64,000 nt of DNA from Pseudomonadota bacterium (GTDB lineage Bacteria; Pseudomonadota; Alphaproteobacteria; Sphingomonadales; Govanellaceae), in assembly GCA_003577275.1 (NCBI GenBank), contig QEVO01000001.1, positions 62,001 to 126,000 of the forward strand, given 5' to 3'. Under the pieces are notes generated by a model. It saw only the letters and a list, made by a program, of their open reading frames with translations, searched no databases and was not told the DNA's origin. Below, piece by piece: positions 8,963 to 20,900 of the stretch (its first letter is position 1; each line of letters begins with the position of its first letter). Position numbers and translations under genes: made by a program.

Positions 8963-10561
8963 ATGACTGCTGACGTCGGTTTACGCCCTATCGCCCGCGC
9001 TCTTTTATCCGTTTCCGACAAAACGGGATTGATCGAGTTCAGCCGCTTTCTTGCCGCGCGGGGCGTTGAAATTCTCTCCACCGGCGGCACCGCCAAGGCG
9101 CTGCGCGACGCCGGCCTCACGGTGATCGAGGTCGCCGACTACACCGGCTTTCCCGAAATGCTCGACGGTCGGGTGAAAACCTTGCACCCGAAAATTCACG
9201 GCGGTCTTTTGGGTCAGCGCGCCAATGCCGAACACCGCGCCGCCATGTCCGCGCACGGTATCGGCGATATCGATCTGTTGGTGGTCAATCTTTATCCCTT
9301 CGAGGCGACGGTGGCGCGCGGCGCCGATTTCGACGCCATCATCGAGAACATCGATATCGGCGGCCCGGCCATGGTGCGCTCGGCGGCGAAAAACCATCAT
9401 GATGTGACGGTGGTGGTGGAGACGGCGGATTACGCCGCCGTGCAAGCCGAGATGATCGCCAACGGCGGCGCGACGACCTTGAACTTGCGTCGCCGTCTCG
9501 CCGCCAAGGCTTATGCCCGTACCGCTGCCTATGACGCGGCGATTTCCGGCTGGTTTGCGCGCGACGTGTTGGACGAAAAATTTCCCGAGCGGTTGAGCTT
9601 GTCTGGCGTCAAGGCGCAGGAGTTGCGCTATGGCGAAAACCCGCATCAGCAGGCGGCGGTCTATCGCACGGTTGGGGCGAGCGGCCCGGCGGTGGTAGGC
9701 GCGCGCCAGGTGCAGGGCAAGGAATTGTCTTATAACAACATCAACGACACCGATGCCGCCTTCGAGCTCATCTGCGAATTCGATCCCGCAACGCCGGCGA
9801 TCGCCATCATCAAGCATGCCAACCCGTGCGGCGTGGCGACGGGGGCGACATTGGCGGAGGCTTACCGCAAGGCGCACGCTTGCGATCCGGTCAGCGCCTT
9901 TGGCGGCATCGTCGCCGCCAATCGGCCCTTGGACGGCGAAACGGCGCGGGCGGTAACGGAAATTTTCACCGAAGTGGTGGTGGCCCCCGACGCCGATGAC
10001 GAGGCGATCGCCGTCTTTGCCGCGAAGAAGAACTTGCGGCTGTTGCTGACCGGGGGTTTACGCGATCCGCGCGCGCCGGGGCTCACCGTGCGATCGGTGG
10101 CCGGCGGCTTTCTGGCGCAGGATCGTGACAATGGCGTTATCACGGCAAGCGATTTGAAAGTGGTCACCAGGCGTCAGCCCACGGCGCGCGAACTGGCCGA
10201 CATGCTGTTTGCTTTCCGCGTCGCCAAGCACGTCAAATCGAACGCCATCGTTTATGTCAAGGACAATGCGACGGTGGGCATCGGCGCCGGGCAGATGAGC
10301 CGCGTCGATTCGGCGCGCATCGCCGCCCGCAAGGCGGAAGACGCCGCCAAGATCGCCGGCGGCGCGCCGCTGACCCAAGGCTCGGTGGTGGCCTCCGACG
10401 CCTTCTTTCCCTTCGCCGACGGCCTGCTGGCGGCGGTCGAAGCGGGGGCGACGGCAGTCATTCAGCCCGGCGGCTCGATGCGTGACGAGGAAGTGATCGC
10501 CGCCGCCGACGCCCACAATCTGGCCATGGCGTTCACCGGCATGCGCCACTTCCGGCACTGA
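8963..10561 (+). CDS. purH: Bifunctional AICAR transformylase / IMP cyclohydrolase
   Basis: PurH carries out the last two steps of IMP synthesis. The 532-aa length is typical. The N-terminal MGS-like IMP cyclohydrolase domain covers about residues 8-200 ([39 protein letters not shown]). The AICAR transformylase domain follows, with the catalytic Lys-His pair in IIKHANPCG and later [10 protein letters not shown] and [12 protein letters not shown]. It is the last gene of the rsmB-rpe-purH run and converges on gdhB with only 12 bases between the stops. Confidence 0.98.
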   Translation: MTADVGLRPIARALLSVSDKTGLIEFSRFLAARGVEILSTGGTAKALRDAGLTVIEVADYTGFPEMLDGRVKTLHPKIHGGLLGQRANAEHRAAMSAHGIGDIDLLVVNLYPFEATVARGADFDAIIENIDIGGPAMVRSAAKNHHDVTVVVETADYAAVQAEMIANGGATTLNLRRRLAAKAYARTAAYDAAISGWFARDVLDEKFPERLSLSGVKAQELRYGENPHQQAAVYRTVGASGPAVVGARQVQGKELSYNNINDTDAAFELICEFDPATPAIAIIKHANPCGVATGATLAEAYRKAHACDPVSAFGGIVAANRPLDGETARAVTEIFTEVVVAPDADDEAIAVFAAKKNLRLLLTGGLRDPRAPGLTVRSVAGGFLAQDRDNGVITASDLKVVTRRQPTARELADMLFAFRVAKHVKSNAIVYVKDNATVGIGAGQMSRVDSARIAARKAEDAAKIAGGAPLTQGSVVASDAFFPFADGLLAAVEAGATAVIQPGGSMRDEEVIAAADAHNLAMAFTGMRHFRH

Positions 10562-10573
10562 TCTTTCAATCCG

Positions 10574-13500
10574 TCAGCGCAGCAATGTGGTACGCAGAAA
10601 ATGCGCGGCGTAACCGAGCTTGGCCACGGTGAGCGGCGCTGCTTTCAGCTCATTGAGAAAATGCTCGACGCGCTGCAGCGTCGCGTGTTGCTGTTGTGCC
10701 CAGGCCGCCACGGCCTCGCTTTCCCGGCCGGCCTTGCTGTCGGCCAGCAGACGTTGCGCCAGATCACGCTGCTGATCCAATAGATCATCAACGATGGAGG
10801 CCAGCGCCAAGCGGTCCCAGTGATCCTCAACCAGGAGCAGTTCGGCGCTGGAGCGCAGCCAATCGTAGCCGACCTTGACCCCGAGCTCGAAGTAAGGGCC
10901 GATGACGCTGTCCGCCGGCCGCTTCAAGGCAGCCGCCACTTCCACCACATCGCCCGACGTCCAATGCGCCTCCAGGCCGGCAACGTGCGCGGCCAAATCA
11001 GCCGGCACCTTGTGCTCGCCATACATGGCTGCCTTTTGCTCCAGCGCCTTGGCGCCGGCCAGCCCAAGCACGGTGCTGGGGCTGGCGAGCAAGGCCTTGA
11101 TGCCGTCGCTCAATCGTTCCACGGCATCGGCGATGGCGGCCGCGCCATGACCGCGCCGCAGCGACCACAACACCAGACGGCGGGTGAAATCCGTCACTTC
11201 CAGATAAAGGATGGTCTGGATCGCCGCCGGCACTTTGTTATCAAGCGCGTCGATTTCCCGCCACAGCGGCGTCAGCGCAAAGAGATCGCGGATCACCACA
11301 TAGGCCTTGACCACATCAGAGAGCGGAACGTCCAATTCCTCGGCGATGCCGAAGGCGAATTCCGGCCCCAAACGATTGACCAGCTGATTGGCCAGCTCGG
11401 TGGCGATGATTTCGCGGCGCAGACGATGGCCGCGCATGGCGGCGCGGTATTTGCCAGCGAGCCGCGCCGGGAAGTAGCCGGCCAGATCGGCCTCCAGATA
11501 GGGCTCATCCAGCACCGGGTTTTTCAACAGCGCGTCGGTAAGCGCCATTTTGGCGTAGGAAATGACGATCGCCAGTTCCGGCCGGGTGAGCCCCTCATGG
11601 CGCATCTGCCGCTCGGCGAGCTCGCCGTCGCTCGGCAACATTTCCAACGCGCGATTAAGCTCGGCGGTTTTTTCCAGCCGCGTGATCAGCCGCCGGTAGG
11701 GATCGAGCGACTTGCCGCTCATGGCTTGCGCCAGCGTCACCGACAACGTTTGCAGGTAGTTGTCGTCGAGCACCAGGGACGCCACCTCGTCGGTCATCTC
11801 CGCCAACAGCTTGTCGCGGGCGGCGCGGCTCAGTTTGCCGGCGCGCAGCGCGCTGTTGAGCAGAATCTTGATGTTGACTTCATGGTCGGAGCAATTGACG
11901 CCGCCGGAGTTGTCCACCGAATCGGTATTAATCGCCCCGCCCTTGCGGGCGAATTCGATGCGGCCGCGCTGGGTGACGCCCAAATTGCCGCCTTCGCCGA
12001 CGACGCGACAGCGCAACTCGTCAGCATTGACCCGCAAGCCGTCGTTGCTGCGATCGCCGACGTCGCGGTGAGCTTCGCTCGAGGCCTTGACGTAGGTGCC
12101 GATGCCGCCGATCCACAGCAAATCCACCGGCGCGCGCAAGATCGCCTGGATGATGTCGCTCGGCGTCGCTTCCTCGGCGTCGATGATAAGCGCCGCGCGG
12201 GCTTCGGCGCTCAACCGCACCGACTTGGCCTTGCGGTCGATCACCGCGCCGCCCTTGGAGATGAGCTTGGCGTCGTAATCGGCCCAGGACGAGCGCGGCA
12301 AGGCGAACAGACGCTGCCGCTCGGCGAAGCTTTTTTTCGGATCGGGCGTCGGATCGAGAAAGATGTGGCGGTGATCGAAGGCGGCGATGAGGCGGATGCG
12401 GTCGGAGAGCAGCATGCCGTTGCCGAACACGTCGCCCGACATGTCGCCGATGCCGACGACGGAAATCTCCTCTTTGCGGATGTTGACGCCAAGTTCGCGG
12501 AAGTGCCGCTCCACCGACACCCACGCGCCGCGCGCGGTGATGGCCATTTTCTTGTGATCATAGCCGTGCGAACCGCCCGAGGCGAAGGCGTCATCGAGCC
12601 AGAAGCGGCGCGACTGGGCGATCTCGTTGGCGTAATCGGAAAACGTCGCCGTGCCCTTGTCGGCGGCGACCACGAAATAAGGATCGTCGCCATCGTGGCG
12701 CACCGTCTGCAAGGGCGGCGCGATCTTGTCGTCGACCAGATTGTCGGTGACATCGAGAAGCGCCGAAATGAAGGCGCGATAGCAGGCGACGCCCTCGGCC
12801 ATCACCGCGTCGCGCTCACCGTCCTTGGGCAAATACTTGGGATAAAAGCCGCCTTTGGCGCCCACCGGCACGATGATGGCGTTTTTCACCTGCTGCGCTT
12901 TGACCAACCCCAAAACTTCGGTGCGGAAATCCTCCGGCCGGTCGGACCAGCGCAAACCGCCGCGGGCCACCGGCCCTAAGCGCAGATGCACGCCTTCGAC
13001 GCGCGGCGAATAGACGAAGATTTCGGCGAAGGGGCGGGGCAGCGGCGCTTCATTCAAGGCGCGGCTGTTGATTTTCAGCGCCAGCGCCGACTTCGCCTCG
13101 TCGCCGTTTTGGCTTTGATAATAGTTGGTGCGCAAGGTGGCGAGCACCAGATTGCGGAAGCTGCGGATGATGCGGTCCTGGTCGAGGCTGGCGACGCCGT
13201 CGAGCTGTTGTTGAATGTCCGCCGTCGCCCTGTCAACGGCCTGGCGCCGCGCCGCTTCGTTGAGCGCCGGATCAAAGCGCGCCTCAAACAGCGCCACCAG
13301 GGCGCGGGCGATGGCGGGATGCTCGGCGAGCGTGGCGCGGATGTAGTCCTCGCTATAGGGCGTGCCCAGTTGCCGCAGGTAGCGCGCATACGCGCGCACC
13401 ACCACCACCTGACGCCAGCTTAACCCCGCTTTCAACACCAGCGCATTAAAGCCGTCGTTTTCCGCTGCGCCGGCCTCTACGGCAGCCAGCGTCTCCTCCA

Positions 13501-15391
13501 GCGGCCCCTTGACGGCAGTCAAGGAAATTTCCCGCCCTTGCGGCTCCACCAGGTAGAAGCTGTGAATGCAACCGGCGGCGGCGCCGTCGCCGGCGTGGCG
13601 GATGTCGTAGGCGAATTCCTCAATCGCCTTTAAGCCAAGATTTTCCAAAAGCGGCATGCATTCGCTCAACGGAATGACCCGGCTGGGGTGATAAATCTTC
13701 AGCCGCAGCGCGTCGTCGCGGTCTTCCGCCATGCGGTAGACGTTGTAGAAAACGTCCTCGGGCCCGCGCATGGCCTCCATTTTTTCGATGTCGATGACGG
13801 CGAAATCGGCGGGAAAGGCGTCGCGGTAGCCGGCGGGAAAAATATTGGCGTAACGCTCAAAGAGGGCGGTGCCGCGCTCCTCGCCGGCGCGCTCGATGAG
13901 CGCTTCCTTCAAATGATCGCGCCAGCCGCGCGCCACATGGGCGATGCGGCGATTGATTTCCTCAGGGTCGACTCGCGGCGTATCGCCGGGTCGGGTGCGG
14001 ACGATGAAATGCCAGCGGGCGATGACGTCATCGGATAACTGGGCGTGGCGAGCGGAGATTTCCCCCTTATAGGCCTCGCACAAGATCTTTTCGATGCGGT
14101 TGCGCAGGTTGCTTTCGTAAAGTTCGCGCGGCACGTAGACCAACGCCGAAACATAGCGTCCGTATTTGTCCTGGCGCAGGAAGGCGCGGGAATGCGGCCG
14201 CTCGTGAAGATACAAGATACCCATGGCGGCCTCAAACAGCGGCTGCACATCGACTTGAAACAGCTCGTCGCGGGGGAAGGTTTCCAGTATGTGCAACAAC
14301 CCCTTGCCGTCATGGCTTAAGGGGTCAAAGCCAGCCCGTTCAATCGCCCGCGTCACCTTGTGCCGCAGGTAGGGAATGGATTGCGTGCGCCGGTTGTATG
14401 CGGTGGAGGTGAAAAGACCGACGAAGCGGTGCTCGCCGATGACTCGGCCCTTATCGTCATAGCCTTTGACGCCGATGTAGTCGAGATGCACCGGGCGGTG
14501 CACGGTCGATTTGACGTTGGCCTTGACGACGATGAGCGGATCGGGGCCGGCGAGAAAATCACGCACTTCATCGGAGACGGCGATGAAGACGTTGCCGTTG
14601 CGAAATACTTGCCGGCTGTCGTCGCGCAAAATGCCTAAGCCGCGCACCACCTGCGGCGTCGTTGCCGCGTGATCGTAGTGGCGATAGCCGATGAGGGTGA
14701 AGTTGTTGTCCTTGATCCAGTCCAAAAAGGCGCGGCTTTCGGCAATCAGCGCGGCGTCAACGGTCTTCGGCGCCAGCGCCAGGCCGTCAGCGGCGCTGGT
14801 CACCGCCGCCAGCATGTCCCGCCAGTCGCCGACCGCGGCGCGCACGTCGGCCAGGATCGCCGCCAGCCGGGCCTCGATCTCGGATAACAGCTTGGGCGAG
14901 GATTTACGGTCGATTTCGAGGTGAATGAACGATTCCCGGCGATAGCCCGGCTGATCGCCCGGATCCTCGGCGATGGCCTGGCGGTTGCCGGCGTCATCGC
15001 GCGCGACCTGGAATACCGGGTGAGCGATGAAATGCACTTCAATGCCGGCGGCGGCCAAGTTGCCGCTCACCGAGTCCACCAGAAACGGCATGTCGTCGTT
15101 GGCGAGCTGGATCACGGTATGGGTGGAATGCCAGCCGTCAGCCTCGACGGTGGGGTTGAAGACGCGGATTTTCGGCTGGCCCACGGCGCGGCGCGCCAGG
15201 AAGCGCCACGCCGACAGGGCGATGCCGTAGAGCGCTTCGGTGGAGCGAGCCAGAGTGTCCTCGGGCGCGCCGGAACGGTAGAAGCGGCGAATGAAGCTTT
15301 CCATGGCCGCCCGCTCACTGGCGGGCAACCGCTGACGCGCGTGCTCAACGACGGCTGACACATGCGAGTCGCGCAAAGTCCAGGCTTTCAC
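10574..15391 (-). CDS. gdhB: NAD-specific glutamate dehydrogenase, large (GDH-180 class)
   Basis: This very large catabolic enzyme deaminates glutamate to 2-oxoglutarate with NAD+. It is 1605 aa from GTG 15391, which has GGGAG nine bases upstream. An ATG at 15463 would add 24 residues that look non-coding and lack a ribosome site. The N-terminal half holds the long regulatory region typical of this class. The catalytic core includes RGGLRWSDRPEDFRTEVLGL and VPVGAKGGF (around residues 820-860) and later VVGEGGNLGVTQ, the NAD-domain glycine motif. Length and motifs match the roughly 1600-aa proteobacterial and Streptomyces family. It is transcribed alone. Confidence 0.96.
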   Translation of the reverse strand: MKAWTLRDSHVSAVVEHARQRLPASERAAMESFIRRFYRSGAPEDTLARSTEALYGIALSAWRFLARRAVGQPKIRVFNPTVEADGWHSTHTVIQLANDDMPFLVDSVSGNLAAAGIEVHFIAHPVFQVARDDAGNRQAIAEDPGDQPGYRRESFIHLEIDRKSSPKLLSEIEARLAAILADVRAAVGDWRDMLAAVTSAADGLALAPKTVDAALIAESRAFLDWIKDNNFTLIGYRHYDHAATTPQVVRGLGILRDDSRQVFRNGNVFIAVSDEVRDFLAGPDPLIVVKANVKSTVHRPVHLDYIGVKGYDDKGRVIGEHRFVGLFTSTAYNRRTQSIPYLRHKVTRAIERAGFDPLSHDGKGLLHILETFPRDELFQVDVQPLFEAAMGILYLHERPHSRAFLRQDKYGRYVSALVYVPRELYESNLRNRIEKILCEAYKGEISARHAQLSDDVIARWHFIVRTRPGDTPRVDPEEINRRIAHVARGWRDHLKEALIERAGEERGTALFERYANIFPAGYRDAFPADFAVIDIEKMEAMRGPEDVFYNVYRMAEDRDDALRLKIYHPSRVIPLSECMPLLENLGLKAIEEFAYDIRHAGDGAAAGCIHSFYLVEPQGREISLTAVKGPLEETLAAVEAGAAENDGFNALVLKAGLSWRQVVVVRAYARYLRQLGTPYSEDYIRATLAEHPAIARALVALFEARFDPALNEAARRQAVDRATADIQQQLDGVASLDQDRIIRSFRNLVLATLRTNYYQSQNGDEAKSALALKINSRALNEAPLPRPFAEIFVYSPRVEGVHLRLGPVARGGLRWSDRPEDFRTEVLGLVKAQQVKNAIIVPVGAKGGFYPKYLPKDGERDAVMAEGVACYRAFISALLDVTDNLVDDKIAPPLQTVRHDGDDPYFVVAADKGTATFSDYANEIAQSRRFWLDDAFASGGSHGYDHKKMAITARGAWVSVERHFRELGVNIRKEEISVVGIGDMSGDVFGNGMLLSDRIRLIAAFDHRHIFLDPTPDPKKSFAERQRLFALPRSSWADYDAKLISKGGAVIDRKAKSVRLSAEARAALIIDAEEATPSDIIQAILRAPVDLLWIGGIGTYVKASSEAHRDVGDRSNDGLRVNADELRCRVVGEGGNLGVTQRGRIEFARKGGAINTDSVDNSGGVNCSDHEVNIKILLNSALRAGKLSRAARDKLLAEMTDEVASLVLDDNYLQTLSVTLAQAMSGKSLDPYRRLITRLEKTAELNRALEMLPSDGELAERQMRHEGLTRPELAIVISYAKMALTDALLKNPVLDEPYLEADLAGYFPARLAGKYRAAMRGHRLRREIIATELANQLVNRLGPEFAFGIAEELDVPLSDVVKAYVVIRDLFALTPLWREIDALDNKVPAAIQTILYLEVTDFTRRLVLWSLRRGHGAAAIADAVERLSDGIKALLASPSTVLGLAGAKALEQKAAMYGEHKVPADLAAHVAGLEAHWTSGDVVEVAAALKRPADSVIGPYFELGVKVGYDWLRSSAELLLVEDHWDRLALASIVDDLLDQQRDLAQRLLADSKAGRESEAVAAWAQQQHATLQRVEHFLNELKAAPLTVAKLGYAAHFLRTTLLR

Positions 15392-15531
15392 GGATAAGGG
15401 CTCCCTTGGCGGATCATGAGTTGCGGGGCGGGGAATGACGCTGGCGGCCGCCTGGCGGCGCATTGGGGTTGTTGAATCGGGCGCACTATAGACCTTTTCC
15501 CGCGATTAATTCAAATAATTCAAACGCCGTT

Positions 15532-16644
15532 TTATTCTTCAGATGACAATTTTTGCCGCGCCAGCTGGCGGCTCAGCCGTTCCCCCTCGCCGTGATCGGC
15601 GGGCATGGCGGCGACCACCTCCAGGCGGCCGCCATGACCGCGCCGGGCGAGGAGGAGGAGCGGCGCGCCGCCCTCCTTATCCGCCAGCGCATCCCCATGC
15701 CAGCGGTCCACGGTGGCCAGCACCGGCAGCTGCCGCACCAGATCGGCTACCGGTGTCGAAGGACCCGGCGGCGCGGGGGTGCGCTGTCGCCGTTCGGAGC
15801 GCACCATGGCCTTCATGCCGCCCTCGGCGATCAACCGGTTGCGGAAGCTCTGGGGCGACCAGGCCTGGCGCTGAGCGTGGGCGAGCGCGGCGGCGTATTC
15901 GGTCAGCCGCGTCTTGTCATAATGGGCGCCGAAGACGAGTTTTAATAGCGCCGTGAAGGGGGCGCGCTGTTGCGCCTTCAAGCCCGCTTCCCGCAGCAGG
16001 GCGGCATAGGCCGCCGGGGCGCGGCCGGCATCCTCCCAGAAGGCCAGCACGTCGCCGAGCAGGATATAAAGCGCCTGGCGCGAGCGCCCGGCGGCCTTGG
16101 CGGCGGCGCGCAGGGCCTTCAGATCGACGGCTAGGTCGGCGGCCAGGTCGGTGGGCGCCGCCTCATCTTTCCAGTTGATGACGCCAATGATGAAATCGAT
16201 GTCCTCGCCGTCGTCGCTTAAGGGCGCCAGGATGGCGCGGTAGGGAAGATCCTCACCCTCCGCTTCATGAAAGGTGGCCTCGAACGCCACCGGCGCGCGA
16301 TTGGCCAGCACCTCCAGATAATGGTCGGTGACTCGGCTCAACAGCGACTGGCGCGGCGTTCGCTCCAACGCCTGGCCGATCAGATTTTCGCCCAGACGGG
16401 CAGCGATCCGGCCGCCGATGGCTCGCAGGATCGGCTGATCGCGGCTGCGGCGCAGGTCGATCAACACGGCAAACGGCTTATAGGGCGCCAACATCGCGGC
16501 GGTAAAATCGGTGAGCGCCGGGTAAGGGCGGCCGGCGGCCAGCGCCGACCATTGATCATAGAAGGCCATGATCAGCCGGCGCTCGCGCGCCTGGCTTGAG
16601 ACAGGGCCGGGAGAATCCGCCGCTGGGTCCATGGCGTCAACCAT
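15532..16644 (-). CDS. PAS-domain protein of unknown function
   Basis: This 370-aa soluble protein starts at ATG 16644, with GGAAGAG upstream; an ATG at 16671 is less well supported. Residues from about 25 to 160 resemble the PAS_5-type domain common in alphaproteobacteria: FYDQWSALAAGRPYPALTDF, a central LRAIGGRIAARLGENLIGQ and a final FIIGVINWKDE. The C-terminal 200 residues are Ala/Arg-rich and helical, without a recognisable output domain (no kinase, GGDEF, EAL or HTH). It lies about 70 bases upstream of the gdhB start, with a separate transcript possible. A sensory or localisation role is likely but unproven. Confidence 0.7.
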   Translation of the reverse strand: MVDAMDPAADSPGPVSSQARERRLIMAFYDQWSALAAGRPYPALTDFTAAMLAPYKPFAVLIDLRRSRDQPILRAIGGRIAARLGENLIGQALERTPRQSLLSRVTDHYLEVLANRAPVAFEATFHEAEGEDLPYRAILAPLSDDGEDIDFIIGVINWKDEAAPTDLAADLAVDLKALRAAAKAAGRSRQALYILLGDVLAFWEDAGRAPAAYAALLREAGLKAQQRAPFTALLKLVFGAHYDKTRLTEYAAALAHAQRQAWSPQSFRNRLIAEGGMKAMVRSERRQRTPAPPGPSTPVADLVRQLPVLATVDRWHGDALADKEGGAPLLLLARRGHGGRLEVVAAMPADHGEGERLSRQLARQKLSSEE

Positions 16645-16883
16645 CTTTTCTTCTCTTCCGCCTGTGGGCATCTTACCCTATAAGCGCGAAAAAAAGGTAT
16701 CTTGGACACCTTAAGGCGGGATTAAGGTTGGCGAAGACAGCGATTTACCCCGCTTATCCATCAAAATGCCGTGACCGTTGATAGGGGGGTTTGACAGACG
16801 TGGGGGCAACGCTAAGTTCCGCCGTATATTGAAAAAAGGGGCCCTCACCCTGAGCCCTGACGTCCACTCCGGAGAAGTCGTTC

Positions 16884-17966
16884 GTGCTTGCAAATCTGCG
16901 TCGTCATCCCATCGCCGCCATTGCCGCCGTCGTATTGGCGGTGGTGGCCGGTTTCGTACTCTGGCGCTTGATCCTGGCCAACGGCGGCGATCAGCGGCCG
17001 ATGATGCCGGCCCAGGTGGTGGTGGCCCCGGCCGGGCCGGTGCTGTTCATCGACAGCATCGAGGCCATCGGCACCGCTCGGGCCAACGAATCGGTGATGC
17101 TAACCGCCAAGGTCACCGACACGGTGCGGCGCATCAATGTCGCCGATGGCGCGGTGGTGGAGAAAGGCGACATTCTGGTGGAGTTGACCAACGACGAGGA
17201 ATCGGCGCTGCTGGCCGAGGCCAAGGCCAATCTGACCGAGGCCGAGCAGCAATACGCCCGGATCAGCGATCTGGTGTCCCGCGGCTCCTATTCTCGCGCC
17301 CGCCTGGACGAGCAGACCGCAGCGCGCAACGCCGCCCGCGCCAAGGTCGAAGCCATCGCCGCCCGTCTCAAAGACCGGCTGATCCGGGCGCCGTTCGCCG
17401 GCGTTCTCGGCTTCCGCCAGGTCAGCCCGGGCACGCTGGTGCAGCCCAACACGCCGATCATCGCCATTGATGATATCGACATCATTAAGCTGGAATTCGC
17501 CTTGCCGGAAATCTATCTCGGCGCCTTGCGTCCGGGCCTTGAGGTCATCGCCAGAAGCGCGGCCTATGAGAACCGCGAGTTTGTCGGCCGCGTCACCGGC
17601 ATCGATTCGCGAGTCGATCCCGCCACCCGCACGGTGAACGTGCGGGCGGAGATCGACAATCCCGAGCATCTGTTGCGCGCCGGCATGCTGCTGACGGTGA
17701 TGGTCATCCGCGAGCGCGCCGACCGTCTGGCGGTGCCGGAGGAGGCGGTCATTCCGGTGCAGGACCGGCAATTCGTCTATGTCATCAAAGACGGCGTGGC
17801 GCATCAACGCGACGTCGTCATCGGCCGCCGCCAGCCGGGCTACGTGGAAATCACCAAAGGGTTGAAGGCCGGGGAGACTGTGGCCATTGAAGGCATCGTG
17901 CGGCTGTTCGACGGCGCGCCGGTCGCGGTGCAGGCGGCGCGCCCGGCGGTGGACGTCGCGTCTTGA
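16884..17966 (+). CDS. RND efflux periplasmic adaptor (membrane fusion protein)
   Basis: This 360-aa HlyD/AcrA-type adaptor starts at GTG 16884 with GGAGAAG upstream. An N-terminal membrane anchor (about 10-30) is followed by a lipoyl half-motif (VTDTVRRINVADGAVVEKGD), an alpha-helical hairpin (about 95-160), the second lipoyl half (IRAPFAGVLGFRQVSPG) and a beta-barrel domain. It lacks a lipobox cysteine, so it is anchored by the N-terminal helix. It forms an operon with the RND permease starting 24 bases downstream. No outer-membrane channel gene is nearby, so the pump presumably uses one encoded elsewhere. Confidence 0.94.
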   Translation: MLANLRRHPIAAIAAVVLAVVAGFVLWRLILANGGDQRPMMPAQVVVAPAGPVLFIDSIEAIGTARANESVMLTAKVTDTVRRINVADGAVVEKGDILVELTNDEESALLAEAKANLTEAEQQYARISDLVSRGSYSRARLDEQTAARNAARAKVEAIAARLKDRLIRAPFAGVLGFRQVSPGTLVQPNTPIIAIDDIDIIKLEFALPEIYLGALRPGLEVIARSAAYENREFVGRVTGIDSRVDPATRTVNVRAEIDNPEHLLRAGMLLTVMVIRERADRLAVPEEAVIPVQDRQFVYVIKDGVAHQRDVVIGRRQPGYVEITKGLKAGETVAIEGIVRLFDGAPVAVQAARPAVDVAS

Positions 17967-17990
17967 TCGCCAGGTAAGGGAGCGCGCCGG

Positions 17991-20900
17991 ATGATCCTTT
18001 CCGATATCTCCATCAAGCGGCCGGTGTTCGCCACCGTCATGAGCTTGCTGTTGATCGCCTTCGGCGCGCTGTCATTCACCCTCTTGCCGCTGCGCGAATA
18101 TCCCGATATCGACACTCCGGTGGTGTCGATCACTACCGTTTATCGCGGCGCGTCGTCGGACATCGTCGAGACCAAGGTCACCAAGATCATCGAGGATGAA
18201 GTTTCCGGCATCGAGGGGGTGCGCGCCATCCAATCGTCAAGCCAGGATGGCCGCTCGACGGTCAATATCGAATTCACCGTCAACCGCGACATCGATGTCG
18301 CCGCCAATGACGTGCGCGACCGCGTCTCGCGCATCCTCGATGAACTGCCGCAGGAAGCCGATCCGCCGACCGTGGCCAAGGCGGAATCCGACGGCTCGCC
18401 GATCTTCTGGGTCAATATCATGAGCGAGACCCGCGACGGCATGGCGCTTACCGACTATGCCGAACGCTATCTCGTCGATCAGTTCACGGTGATCGACGGC
18501 GTGGCGCAGATCTGGATCGGCGGCGAGCGGCGCTATGCCATGCGCATCTGGATCGACCGCAAGAAGCTTGCCGCGCGCGGTCTTACCGTCGCCGATATCG
18601 AAAACGCGCTGAGGGAGGAAAACGTCGAGCTGCCGGCGGGACGCCTTGAATCCACCAATCGGGAACTCAGCCTGCGGGTGGCGCGGAGCTATAAATCGCC
18701 GCAGGATTTCGCCAACCTGGTGTTGACCCGCGGCGCCGACGGCTACCTGGTGCGGCTCGGCGAAGTGGCGAAAGTGGAGCTCGGCGCGGAAGAGGACCGG
18801 AACGAGTTTCGCGGCAATGGCCGCTACATGATCGGCCTGGGCATCATCAAGCAATCAAAAGCAAACCTTTTGGACGTCGCCCGCGCCACCCATGCCAAGA
18901 TGGATGAGATCAAGCCCTCCCTGCCCTCCGATATCTCCATGGTGGTGGGCGCCGACGATTCGGTTTTCGTCGAGGCGGCGATTTTCGAGGTCTACAAGAC
19001 GCTGATCATCGCCCTGATCCTGGTGATCATCGTTATTTACCTGTTTTTAGGCAGCGTCCGCGCCGTGCTGATACCGGCGGTGACGGTGCCGGTAAGCCTG
19101 ATGGCGTCGTTCATGGTGCTTGCCATGTTCGGCTATTCGGTCAATCTGGTAACCTTGCTGGCGCTGGTGCTGGCCATCGGGTTGGTGGTCGACGACAGCA
19201 TCGTCGTTCTGGAGAACATCCATCGCCGGGTCGAGGAAGGCGAGCCGCCGCTGATCGCCTCCTACCACGGCGCGCGGCAGGTGACGGTGGCGGTGGTGGC
19301 GACGACGCTGGTGTTGATCGCGGTGTTCGTGCCCATCCTGTTTCTGGGCGGCAATGTCGGTCGCATCTTCAAGGAGCTGGCGGTAACGCTAGGCGGCGCG
19401 GTTGCTTTCTCGGCGTTCGCGGCGCTCAGTCTGTCACCGATGATGTCGTCCAAGCTTCTCGATGCAAAGCTGTTGCGGACCGGTCTTAGCCACCGCGTCG
19501 ATCAGTGGTTTACCCGCCTCAATACCGCCTACGGCAATACGCTGGGCAAGCTCTTTGCGCGGCCGAAGGTCATCATTATTGCCTTTGCGGCATCGGTGGC
19601 GGCGATTTTGGCGCTCTTCGCCATCACGCCGCAGGAATTTGTGCCGAGCGAGGATCGCGGCAAGATTTTTGTGCTGGTATCCGGCCCGGAAGGCTCCAGC
19701 TTCGAGGCGACGGTGCGCAGCATGCGCCGCATCGAAAACATTCTGATGGAAATTTATGAGCGCGGCGAGGCAACCCGCGTGCTTGCCCGCGTTCCTGGTT
19801 TTGGCTCCGAGGAACAGGTCAATACCGGCATCGCCATCGTCACGCTGAAGGACTTTGGCGAGCGCGAGCGGTCGTCGGATGAAATCATCAAGGAGATATT
19901 CGGCAAGCTGCAATCGGTGCCGGGCGTGTTTGCGGTGCCGGTGGTGTTCGGCGGCTTGAAAGGCGTCGGCGGCGGCCGCGGCAAGCCGGTGCAGTTCGTC
20001 ATCGGCGGCGATAGTTATGAAGAACTGGCGCGCTGGCGCGACATCATGCTGGAGCGGATTCGCGAAAACCCGGCGCTCATTGCCGTGGAAACCGACCTGA
20101 AGGAAACGAAACCGCAAATTCTGGTCATCATCGATCAGGATCGCGCCGCCGATCTCGGGGTGACGGTCAGCAACATCGGGCGGACGCTGGAGACCATGTT
20201 CAACGCCCGCCGGGTGACCACCTACATCGATCGCGGCGAAGAGTACGACGTCATGCTGCAGGGGCGCGAGGAAGATCGCCGCTCACCAACGGACTTGTCG
20301 AACATTTATGTTCGTTCGGAGACCAGCGGCGTGCTGGTGCCGCTCTCCAGTCTGGTCAAGTTCGAGGAGCGCGGCAGCGCGGCGACGCTCAATCGCTTCA
20401 ATCGTCAGCGCGCCGTCACCATTTCGGCGAACGTCGCCCCGGGCTATACCCTGGGCGAGGCGCTGACGTTTTTGGAAACAACGGCCAAGGAATCGCTGCC
20501 GCAACGGGCGCGCATCGATTACCGCGGCGAATCGCGGGAGTTCAAGGATTCCTCCAGCGCGCTGTTCTTCATTTTCGGTCTGGCGCTGTTGGTGGTTTAC
20601 CTGGTGCTGGCGGCGCAGTTCGAAAGCTTCATCCATCCCATGGTGATCATGCTGACCGTGCCGCTGGCCATCGTCGGCGCGCTGCTTGGACTTCTCGTCA
20701 CCAACGGCACGCTCAATATCTACAGCGAGATCGGCATCGTCATGCTGGTGGGCATCGCCGCCAAGAACGGCATCCTGATCGTCGAATTCATCAATCAGTT
20801 GCGCGACGCCGGCCGGGAGTTCACCGATGCCATCATCGAGGCCAGCCGCATTCGCCTGCGGCCCATCCTGATGACGGCGTTCTCGACGGTGATGGGGGCC

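Noticed and set aside
10820..12979. A 719-codon open frame antisense to gdhB
   Set aside because: It lies wholly opposite a strongly conserved gene, has repetitive His/Arg/Gln/Gly-rich composition and no recognisable motif. GC-rich codon bias explains its length.
16696..16716. A small hairpin with a T-run on the minus strand upstream of the PAS gene
   Set aside because: The stem is only five base pairs with a nine-base loop, too weak to call a terminator.
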